From NCBI GenBank assembly GCA_002254285.1, contig NIUZ01000182.1:1-6479 (forward strand): a stretch of 6,479 bases of DNA, written 5' to 3'. The notes under the pieces are model-generated. The model was not told the DNA's origin. It worked only from the letters and a program-made list of their open reading frames with translations, and searched no databases. Within the stretch, counting starts at the first letter, position 1; each line of letters opens with the position of its first letter. The DNA is from Bacteroidetes bacterium 4572_112. GTDB taxonomy: Bacteria > Bacteroidota > Bacteroidia > Bacteroidales > UBA1556. A program made the translations under genes and the position numbers. This document shows, piece after piece, positions 1-5,074 of the stretch.

Positions 1-1
1 A

Positions 2-742
2 TTCATTGCTCGCCTTGGTGCAGGTATGGAAGGAATAGATTCAGGATATGCTGCTACAAAAAATATTATTCTGCATAATGCCCCTGAAGGTAATCGCTCG
101 GCTGTGGGTGAGCAAAGTGTAGGAATGCTACTATCCTTATTCAATAACTTAAATAAAGCTGATGCGCAAGTACGTCAAGGAATTTGGCAGCGCGAGGCTA
201 ATAGAGGAGAGGAAATACAAGGCAAAACCATTGCAATAATTGGTTACGGAAATATGGGAAGCGCCTTTGCTGAAAAAATTAGTGGTTTTGGTGCTAGAGT
301 AATCGCTTATGATAAATATAAAACTGGCTACGCTAATAAGTTTGTAGAGGAAGTTGATTTGCAAACTATATTTAACGAAGCTGATGTTGTGAGCCTTCAT
401 ACACCCTTGCAACATGATACCAAGCATATGGTTAATGCTGAATTTTTGGGCTCTTTTAGTAAAAAAATTACTTTAATAAATACTTCTAGAGGACCAGTAG
501 TGAATACTCCTGATTTAGTTGCCGCACTTAAGAAAGGGAAATTAAAAGGCGTTTGCCTCGATGTTATAGAATATGAAGGAATGAGTTTTGAAGCTGTTGC
601 CAATGCTGATGATAAAGTTGTGTTCGATTATCTAAAACAAGCTGAAAACGTAGTCCTAAGCCCACATATTGCCGGCTGGACTCACCAAAGTAACGAAAGA
701 ATGGCTAGGGTTTTGGCTGAAAAAATACTAAAGGAGGTTTAA
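2..742 (+). CDS. D-2-hydroxyacid / D-3-phosphoglycerate dehydrogenase family, 5'-truncated
   Basis: The reading frame is open from base 2 (FIARLGAGMEGID) and runs to TAA at 740-742. The ATG at 26 is therefore an internal methionine, and the true start lies upstream of the window. The visible 246 residues cover the end of the substrate-binding domain, the whole NAD-binding domain and the C-terminal return. The Rossmann motif GYGNMG sits at fragment residues 81-86, and the YD after the second strand (about 103-104) suggests NAD rather than NADP. The family's catalytic triad is present: Arg163 (NTSRGP), Glu192 (LDVIEYEG) and His222 (SPHIAGW). The family oxidises or reduces D-2-hydroxyacids in the cytosol. 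SerA, the first step of serine synthesis, is one member and a plausible assignment, but the substrate cannot be decided here. No C-terminal ACT domain is present, so this is the short type. It converges with ruvC across a 390-base spacer. Confidence 0.9.
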   Translation, partial: FIARLGAGMEGIDSGYAATKNIILHNAPEGNRSAVGEQSVGMLLSLFNNLNKADAQVRQGIWQREANRGEEIQGKTIAIIGYGNMGSAFAEKISGFGARVIAYDKYKTGYANKFVEEVDLQTIFNEADVVSLHTPLQHDTKHMVNAEFLGSFSKKITLINTSRGPVVNTPDLVAALKKGKLKGVCLDVIEYEGMSFEAVANADDKVVFDYLKQAENVVLSPHIAGWTHQSNERMARVLAEKILKEV

Positions 743-743
743 T

Positions 744-850
744 TGTTTATTTGTCAATTGTCTACCTATCGGCAGACTTGTTTAATCGGTAGTTAGATTA
801 AAAATACGTTAAAAATATTCGAAATTATCTATCAGATAAACAAATAAACA
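744..850. repeat. Nested inverted repeats after the dehydrogenase gene
   Basis: An 11-bp perfect inverted repeat (TGTTTATTTGT at 744-754, ACAAATAAACA at 840-850) encloses three smaller hairpins. These are GTCT-A-CC/GG-C-AGAC at 760-777 with a TATC loop, TTTAATC/GATTAAA at 781-787 and 796-802, and TTATCT/AGATAA at 825-830 and 834-839. They begin one base after the stop codon. The cluster could end the dehydrogenase transcript or protect its 3' end, or it could be a small palindromic element. The arms are AT-rich, so part of the pairing may be chance. Confidence 0.45.
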
Positions 851-880
851 GTTAAACTCTTTTACCTTCTCCTTTCACCA

Positions 881-904
881 TTGTCATCCTGAGCTTGTCC
901 AAGG
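881..904. repeat. Fragment resembling a dispersed Bacteroidota intergenic repeat
   Basis: The stretch TTGTCATCCTGAGCTTGTCC followed by AAGG closely matches, from memory, the TCATCCTGAGCTTGTCGAAGG-like sequence scattered between genes in many Bacteroidota genomes. It contains a small dyad, CTTG-TC-CAAG at 894-903. Only about 24 bases are recognisable, so this would be a partial or decayed copy. Only one copy is present in the window, so its repeat nature rests on recollection. Confidence 0.4.
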
Positions 905-1040
905 GCACCATTAACAATTACTATTTAACCTATCGATGACTAAAAACTCAACAAGGCAAAGCCGCCGAAAAAACTTAATTCCTTAATGTTTCAAAACCTT
1001 TATTTATTCAATCAATACTAAATTTCCTGCTCCTTCTCCT

Positions 1041-1056
1041 CCCGATTCCTATCGGG
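1041..1056. repeat. Short perfect hairpin CCCGAT-TCCT-ATCGGG
   Basis: This is a six-base perfect stem with a four-base loop. It is the most GC-rich structure in an AT-rich spacer, roughly 80 bases beyond the ruvC stop on the minus strand. No T-run follows on either strand (GGTCCTTCTCC on plus, AGGAGAAGG on minus). It is therefore either a weak bidirectional transcription stop or a copy of the palindromic units common in Bacteroidota intergenic DNA. Confidence 0.45.
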
Positions 1057-1132
1057 GGTCCTTCTCCTTTATCCTTCCACAATTAACCATTAACAATTAA
1101 TACTTCTCCTTTCTCCTTTCACCCTTAAATAC

Positions 1133-1687
1133 TTACTTCTTAACCCTCCCCGGATTATCAGAAATAAACGCTCCCCAACTTCCGTAAGATTTCTTTTCTC
1201 CAATGGGATTGCGCTGATATGCGTGGCATACTGCTGTGGCCAAGCCATCGGTGGCATCTAATAAGTCAGGTATTTCCTTAAGACCTATTATACTCTTTAG
1301 CATTGCAGCTACCTGTTCTTTTGATGCATTACCATTTCCTGTGATTGATTTTTTGATTTTCTTCGGTGCGTATTCTACATATGCCAAATCTCTATGTAGT
1401 GCTGCTGCTATTGCAACTCCTTGAGCTCTACCTAGTTTAAGCATAGATTGTACATTTTTGCCAAAAAACTGTGCCTCAATAGCCAACTCATCAGGATGGT
1501 ATTGATCAATTAATGCCAATGTTTTTTCAAAAATCTTTTTTAATTTTAGTGCATGATTGCTAAGTTTATGTAATTTTACCACCCCAAGTGTTATAAGCTC
1601 TAGTTTATTACCTTTTTGGTGAATCAACCCATAACCCATAACAGTGGTGCCTGGGTCAATTCCTAATATTATTCTATCTTTAATCAA
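1133..1687 (-). CDS. ruvC: Crossover junction endodeoxyribonuclease RuvC
   Basis: RuvC is the Holliday-junction resolvase: a dimer nicks two opposing strands of a junction brought to it by the RuvAB branch-migration motor. The 184-residue product has the family's usual length. All four metal-binding acidic residues are visible: Asp11 (GIDPGTT), Glu71 (AIEAQFFGKN), and Asp144 and Asp147 (LLDATDGLA). The GKNVQSMLKLGRAQG block (77-90) and the VEYAPKKIKKSITGNGNASKEQVAAML segment (104-130) are strongly conserved in this family. The C-terminal tail ending near SDNPGRVKK is like other Bacteroidota RuvC proteins. The start appears to be TTG at 1687-1685. The frame is closed by a stop at 1705-1703, and the next in-frame ATG falls inside the active-site strand, which would destroy the protein. 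A perfect -7 box upstream supports a short leader. The gene is convergent with the dehydrogenase and divergent from the membrane protein. Confidence 0.96.
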   Translation of the reverse strand: MIKDRIILGIDPGTTVMGYGLIHQKGNKLELITLGVVKLHKLSNHALKLKKIFEKTLALIDQYHPDELAIEAQFFGKNVQSMLKLGRAQGVAIAAALHRDLAYVEYAPKKIKKSITGNGNASKEQVAAMLKSIIGLKEIPDLLDATDGLATAVCHAYQRNPIGEKKSYGSWGAFISDNPGRVKK

Positions 1688-1718
1688 TACTTTGGTTTTT
1701 ATTTATTCGCAGGTTTTA

Positions 1719-2717
1719 ATGGCAACAAATTTATACAAAACATACAACACTATTATAAAAAGCATCATAATTGTTGTTTCTATTTATTTCTTATACAATC
1801 AATTATTTGTTAAACAGGATATTAGTAAGCTTTGGGCTAACTTTTCGGACATCCTTTCTAATAATGAATATTTTTGGCTATTTATAATAACCTTATTTGC
1901 AATGCCATTAAATTGGTCGTTGGAGGCCTATAAATGGAAATATTTGCTCAAAGATACCGAAGAAATTAGCTTCCCTACTGCCCTTAAAGCAATTTTTAGT
2001 GGAGCTACCATTAGTGCTGTTAGTCCCAATCGTACTGGCGACTATTTGGCAAGAGTGTTTGTGCTACGCAAAACTAGCTTTTGGCATGGAGTATTGATTA
2101 CAGTTATTGGGAGTTATGCTCAAAATATTATTACTCTTTTATTTGGAGGAATAGCCTTTTTTGGACTATTTGCCCCACAGTTAGTCAGCAACGATATTGT
2201 TTCAAGCAATGTATTATTTTATTTTAAATGGGCATTTTTTGCACTATTGACAATAGGAATAGTTCTGTATTATAGGATTTCGTTATTAAAAAATATTGTC
2301 CCTCAAAGTTGGCCTAAAACTCATAAACTGGTTTGTAATTTTATGAAGTTTAAGTTTCCAAAACTCACAATGGTACTTATTATAAGCAGTAGCAGATATT
2401 TGCTGTACAGCTTGCAGTATTATTTAATATTGGTAGTGGTAGGCTTTAGCGACTTGTCTGTATTTACAGGATTAGCACTTATTTCATCAATATTTCTTCT
2501 GAACACAATTAGACCAAGCATTGCCTTGCTAGAGATAGGTTTACGAGGCTCTGTGGCAATATTTGTTTTTGGATTATATTATGGATTTGAAGCAGATTAT
2601 CAGGGAGCTATATTTGCAGCTTCATCTATTATTTGGTTGATTAATATTGTATTGCCTGCCATTATCGGTTTATTCTTTATTAATAATTTGAAATTCTTTA
2701 AAAAAAGCAAAACTTAA
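1719..2717 (+). CDS. Flippase-like multi-span membrane protein (LPG-synthase TM / UPF0104-like)
   Basis: The 332-residue inner-membrane protein has about seven or eight hydrophobic spans, roughly at residues 11-30, 51-66, 122-150, 168-186, 214-242, 250-265, 275-290 and 297-322. The amphipathic block FSGATISAVSPNRTGDYLAR (93-112), with its conserved Gly, Pro-x-Arg and Gly-Asp, resembles the signature of the family named after the membrane half of lysylphosphatidylglycerol synthase. Members without the catalytic half often sit beside glycosyltransferases and are thought to move or bind lipid substrates. This one has no aminoacyl-transferase domain. I chose ATG 1719 over a GTG-type start at 1644, because the latter would overlap ruvC by about 45 bases and the extra residues add nothing conserved. 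AGGT at 1712-1714 is a very weak ribosome site. The glycosyltransferase starts 3 bases after its stop, so the two are probably co-transcribed. The transported molecule is unknown. Confidence 0.72.
   Translation: MATNLYKTYNTIIKSIIIVVSIYFLYNQLFVKQDISKLWANFSDILSNNEYFWLFIITLFAMPLNWSLEAYKWKYLLKDTEEISFPTALKAIFSGATISAVSPNRTGDYLARVFVLRKTSFWHGVLITVIGSYAQNIITLLFGGIAFFGLFAPQLVSNDIVSSNVLFYFKWAFFALLTIGIVLYYRISLLKNIVPQSWPKTHKLVCNFMKFKFPKLTMVLIISSSRYLLYSLQYYLILVVVGFSDLSVFTGLALISSIFLLNTIRPSIALLEIGLRGSVAIFVFGLYYGFEADYQGAIFAASSIIWLINIVLPAIIGLFFINNLKFFKKSKT
1726..1733 (-). promoter_or_regulatory. Candidate ruvC promoter -7 box, TAAATTTG
   Basis: Reading on the minus strand, TAAATTTG matches the Bacteroidota -7 consensus TAnnTTTG at every fixed base. 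It lies about 40 bases before the TTG start of ruvC, which would give a leader of roughly 30 bases. No TTG is found at the usual 17-23 base spacing upstream, so the -33 element is poor. The box lies inside the first codons of the divergent membrane-protein gene. Confidence 0.55.
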
Positions 2718-2720
2718 ATA

Positions 2721-3593
2721 ATGATTGATATCTATACTATTATAACCATAGCTTTTGGCTCTATATATGCAATTATTATTTTGTTATTTACCTTAGGATG
2801 GTGGAGAACAAAAAGTAATAATATAACGGTGGGTTCTAATATGCATAGCTTTAGTATTATCATTCCTTTTTATAATGAGGAGGATAATATTCTAAATTTA
2901 TTGCAGGATATAGAAAAACTCAACTATCCCAAAAATAAGTTGGAGGTGATAATGATTAATAATGAATCGACTGACAACTCAGGTATTATAATTAGAGATT
3001 ATATTTTTGAAAACAATAGTGATATACGATTACATAATAGTATTGGTGGAAAAAAAGATGCTGTTTGGAAAGGTATAAATGAGGCCGATCACGACTATAT
3101 TCTGAGTATAGATGCCGATTGCCGTATTCCTAGTAATATTCTTCAAGAATATGATAAGAGCTTACAAACCAAAGCAAGTAAAATGATTTCGGGGCCTGTG
3201 GTATTTGCTTCAAATAAAGGATTTTGGAATTCTTTTATGGAATATGAGTTTATGAGTTTAGTAGCAAGTGGAGCAGGGGCTATTGGTGTTAAAATTCCTA
3301 TTATGGTGAATGCTGCTAATATGCTTTTTGAGAGAAAAATGGCTCATAAAGCAAAGCATATTTTTAAAAGTAATCAGGAATCTGGGGATGATATTTTCTT
3401 GCTTCAGTTTGTTGTAAAAGAGTATGGAGCTAGTCAGGTGCAATTTCTAAAAAGTAGAGATGCTATTGTCAAAACTCAAGGTCCAAGTAGCTTTCACTCG
3501 TGGGTAAACCAAAGGCTGCGTTGGACGGCCAAGGCTAAAGATTATAGTATCGTGAGAGTATTGTTTCTTTGCAGCCTAATCAGTAAAAGATAA
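2721..3593 (+). CDS. Family 2 glycosyltransferase, membrane-anchored, C-terminus apparently lost
   Basis: An N-terminal membrane anchor (residues 4-27) is followed by a cytosolic GT-A domain. This opens with FSIIIPFYNEEDNILNLL (44-61), then VIMINNESTDNS (77-88). The metal-binding DAD is at 131-133 (ILSIDADCRIP), the acidic SGDD at 221-224 probably carries the catalytic base, and the acceptor-side motif QRLRW is at 264-268. The catalytic set is therefore complete, and the enzyme should transfer a sugar from a nucleotide donor to a lipid or glycan acceptor on the inner face of the membrane. Relatives with this layout usually continue for some 80-100 residues with two or three membrane spans. 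Here the protein stops about 22 residues after QRLRW, with the atypical tail SIVRVLFLCSLISKR. Downstream DNA does not resume the missing part in any frame. It may be a working short form or a gene cut by deletion or insertion. It starts 3 bases after the flippase-like gene. Confidence 0.82.
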   Translation: MIDIYTIITIAFGSIYAIIILLFTLGWWRTKSNNITVGSNMHSFSIIIPFYNEEDNILNLLQDIEKLNYPKNKLEVIMINNESTDNSGIIIRDYIFENNSDIRLHNSIGGKKDAVWKGINEADHDYILSIDADCRIPSNILQEYDKSLQTKASKMISGPVVFASNKGFWNSFMEYEFMSLVASGAGAIGVKIPIMVNAANMLFERKMAHKAKHIFKSNQESGDDIFLLQFVVKEYGASQVQFLKSRDAIVKTQGPSSFHSWVNQRLRWTAKAKDYSIVRVLFLCSLISKR

Positions 3594-3600
3594 TTTAATT

Positions 3601-3714
3601 ATGAGAAACAAGATGAAAATAATTACTCACGGTGGATTAAGAATACAAGCAATAGGAACGCTTAAATTAATCATTGAAGATTGGATGACAATAAAAGCTA
3701 AGAATAAAAAATAA
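3601..3714 (+). CDS. Doubtful small ORF, 37 residues
   Basis: An ATG seven bases after the glycosyltransferase stop opens a frame of 37 codons ending in TAA at 3712-3714. The peptide is basic (MRNKMKII at its start, KAKNKK at its end) with a short hydrophobic middle (LKLIIEDW). I do not recognise it. There is no ribosome site or promoter box, and ORFs of this length are expected by chance. If real it would be translated from the glycosyltransferase transcript. It could also be the debris of a broken gene. Confidence 0.18.
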   Translation: MRNKMKIITHGGLRIQAIGTLKLIIEDWMTIKAKNKK

Positions 3715-3881
3715 ATACCCTCATTATTAGTATAACCTTCAATTCCAATTATAAATTCTTAATTAGGGCAGATACATATTAATTACTACTCAACTATTAT
3801 GTATTTTATACCACTATAACATACAACTATATACATAATCTTTTAGACATAAATATGTCATTGAATTAATCCGTGTAATTA

Positions 3882-4014
3882 GATAACCTTTTTGCAGATG
3901 ATATAACAGCTTAGCAGGCATTTAATGGTTATCAAATAATCAGTTATAATATTTACTAGATAAAGATTTTATTTAAAATACGTTTACCCTAAGTAGGCTG
4001 TATTAACTGATTAT
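3882..4014. repeat. Two adjacent inverted repeats, possible structured RNA or element end
   Basis: GATAACC (3882-3888) pairs with GGTTATC (3927-3933), and an inner TGC/GCA and TT/AA can add to this stem. Two bases later ATAATCAGTTA (3936-3946) pairs perfectly over 11 bp with TAACTGATTAT (4004-4014). The second loop contains a further perfect ATTTTA/TAAAAT hairpin at 3966-3979. The back-to-back placement is tidy, but the arms are AT-rich and no promoter box clearly precedes them. Function is unknown. Confidence 0.35.
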
Positions 4015-4066
4015 ATAAGTACATTTTAAAACAATATAATTTAAGTGAATGCTATCCTATTTTTAA

Positions 4067-4074
4067 TAAATTTG
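4067..4074 (+). promoter_or_regulatory. Promoter -7 box TAAATTTG before the O-acyltransferase
   Basis: A perfect match to the Bacteroidota -7 consensus TAnnTTTG, followed by C as is common, lies 25 bases before the ATG at 4100. A start of transcription near 4080 would leave a leader of about 20 bases. No TTG occurs at 17-23 bases upstream, so the -33 element is degenerate. The box argues that the acyltransferase is transcribed separately from the glycosyltransferase. Confidence 0.65.
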
Positions 4075-4099
4075 CAAAAGAACCAATGTGTTGCCAAAT

Positions 4100-4948
4100 A
4101 TGACAGATAAACCAATCATAGGAAAGAAATTTATTGATATTCCGAAGCTTATTCGAGAGAAGAGCCCTAAATTATACAAACGTTTGCCAAATTTCCTAAT
4201 AAGATGGTTGGAGCGTATTGTGCATGTTGATGGATTTAATCATTATATATATGAGTGGCGCGATGAGTTTGGTATAGACTGGGCAAAACGTGCTATCAAA
4301 GACTTTCATGTTGATATTACTGTTACTGGATTGGAGAATGTTCCCAAAACCGGCAATCAAATGTTGGTAGCAAATCACCCTTTAGGTGGTTTTGATGGTA
4401 TTGCTATGATGGCAACTATTGGCCCTTTTCGTCCGGATATAAAGGCGCCAGTAAACGATATTCTGCTTAAGCTACCAGGAATGAAGCATATGTTAGTGCC
4501 TATTAATAAGCACGCCAAAGATGTGGAGAGCCTAAAGCTACTAACAGCAGCCTTTGCTTCTGACGATATGCTTTTATTCTTTCCTGCGGGCTTGGTTTCT
4601 AGAAAGCAAAAAGAAGGTATTCGCGATTTGGAATGGAAGCATGCTTTTATTGCCAAGGCAATAGAACATAAACGAGATATAGTACCAGCTTTTATCGATG
4701 CTTATAATTCAAATTTCTTCTATAATTTTGCATATTGGCGCAAGAAGCTTGGTATTAAGGCAAATATAGAAATGATTTTTCTGCCAGGGGAAGTATTCAA
4801 ACAAAAGAATTCTAAAATTGCCATACATTTTGGTAAACCGATTCCTTATACTACTTTCGATAATACTAAAAGTCGCCGCGAGTGGGCTGCTTGGGTGCGA
4901 CAACATATCTATGATATGGGTGTTGAACAGGGCTTTAAGTTGAAATAG
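4100..4948 (+). CDS. PlsC-like lysophospholipid/aminolipid O-acyltransferase (GlsA/OlsA-like)
   Basis: This 282-residue protein belongs to the glycerolipid acyltransferase superfamily. The active-site block ANHPLGGFDG (91-100) supplies His93 and Asp99, five residues apart instead of the four of the textbook HX4D motif. The acceptor-binding block reads LFFPAGLVSRK (159-169) where classic PlsC has FPEGTRS. No membrane span or signal peptide stands out, so it is probably a peripheral inner-membrane enzyme. With the N-acyltransferase next downstream, the likely reaction is esterification of the 3-hydroxyl of an N-(3-hydroxyacyl)-amino acid to give a two-chain aminolipid. This is the role of GlsA in Bacteroides thetaiotaomicron and of OlsA in ornithine-lipid makers. 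A general lysophospholipid acyltransferase remains possible. I prefer ATG 4100 to GTG 4088: GTG would add only four residues, and the promoter distance fits either. Its own -7 box lies just upstream. Confidence 0.8.
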   Translation: MTDKPIIGKKFIDIPKLIREKSPKLYKRLPNFLIRWLERIVHVDGFNHYIYEWRDEFGIDWAKRAIKDFHVDITVTGLENVPKTGNQMLVANHPLGGFDGIAMMATIGPFRPDIKAPVNDILLKLPGMKHMLVPINKHAKDVESLKLLTAAFASDDMLLFFPAGLVSRKQKEGIRDLEWKHAFIAKAIEHKRDIVPAFIDAYNSNFFYNFAYWRKKLGIKANIEMIFLPGEVFKQKNSKIAIHFGKPIPYTTFDNTKSRREWAAWVRQHIYDMGVEQGFKLK

Positions 4949-5074
4949 GGTAACTGCAAATAGCATAAAAACACTAAATTATGCAATGTTATACCTTAAA
5001 ACCTCTAATGCTTGTAATTGCTTTGGTTTTTGTTTTAAATTTGCACCAAATATCTGAACATACTTATTTTATCT
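4949..5074. other. Spacer between the two acyltransferase genes, with hairpin
   Basis: The 126-base gap holds a GCATAA/TTATGC stem (4963-4968 and 4979-4984, ten-base loop) shortly after the O-acyltransferase stop, and then the promoter of the next gene. The hairpin is not followed by a T-run, so it is at best a weak terminator. The two genes may be partly co-transcribed. Confidence 0.4.
5012..5043 (+). promoter_or_regulatory. Bacteroidota-type promoter before the N-acyltransferase
   Basis: A perfect -7 box, TAAATTTG at 5036-5043, is preceded after a 21-base spacer by TTG at 5012-5014. This satisfies the consensus TTG-N17-23-TAnnTTTG. Transcription would begin near 5049, about 26 bases before the ATG at 5075. 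It is the best complete promoter in the window. Confidence 0.7.

Larger units (their letters stand above)
865..1124. repeat. Pyrimidine-rich CCTTCTCCTTT blocks and 14-bp direct repeat
   Basis: CCTTCTCCTTTCACC at 865-879 recurs in shorter or extended form at 1032-1040, 1060-1070 and 1103-1124, the last being CTTCTCCTTT followed by CTCCTTTCACCC. The 14-mer ACCATTAACAATTA occurs exactly at 907-920 and 1086-1099, each copy lying close to a CCTTCTCCTTT block. The pattern looks like low-complexity intergenic sequence that grows by slippage or by copying. On the minus strand it gives a purine-rich run just after the ruvC stop. Confidence 0.6.
743..1132. other. Repeat- and hairpin-rich spacer between convergent genes
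   Basis: No convincing gene lies in these 390 bases, and no TAnnTTTG promoter box was seen on either strand. They hold a cluster of inverted repeats (744-850), a fragment resembling a dispersed repeat (881-904), a CCCGAT/ATCGGG hairpin (1041-1056), a 14-bp direct repeat (907-920 and 1086-1099) and pyrimidine-rich CCTTCTCCTTT blocks. Both flanking genes end here, so the spacer must contain both transcript ends. No classic GC-stem plus T-run terminator is present. Confidence 0.7.
3594..4066. other. AT-rich region without a supported gene
   Basis: About 470 bases separate the glycosyltransferase stop from the acyltransferase promoter. Base composition is visibly more AT-rich than in the flanking genes, and stops are dense in all frames apart from a doubtful 37-codon ORF at 3601-3714. 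Several inverted repeats lie in the second half (see the entry at 3882-4014). A weaker pair, ATTATGTAT/ATACATAAT at 3796-3804 and 3831-3839, lies further left. No transposase remnant, tRNA or terminal repeat pair bounding the whole region was recognised. It may be a decayed insertion that also removed the end of the glycosyltransferase, or an intergenic region holding an unannotated RNA. Confidence 0.6.

Noticed and set aside
731..796. A perfect AAGGAGG followed six bases later by TTG, suggesting a small gene after the dehydrogenase
   Set aside because: The frame has only about 17 codons (stop near 794-796). AAGGAGG is simply the last codons of the dehydrogenase (Lys-Glu-Val), and Bacteroidota make little use of such sites.
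1688..1694. TACTTTG before the flippase-like gene as a -7 box
   Set aside because: It is one base short between TA and TTTG compared with TAnnTTTG, and no TTG lies at the right distance upstream.
1644..1718. A longer N-terminus for the flippase-like protein, starting at 1644 and overlapping ruvC
   Set aside because: The added 25 residues lie antisense to the ruvC start, add no recognisable conserved sequence, and a normal ATG exists at 1719.
3883..3894. TAACCTTTTTG in the AT-rich gap as a promoter for a hidden RNA
   Set aside because: The distance between TA and TTTG is too long for the consensus, and no gene follows at the expected distance.
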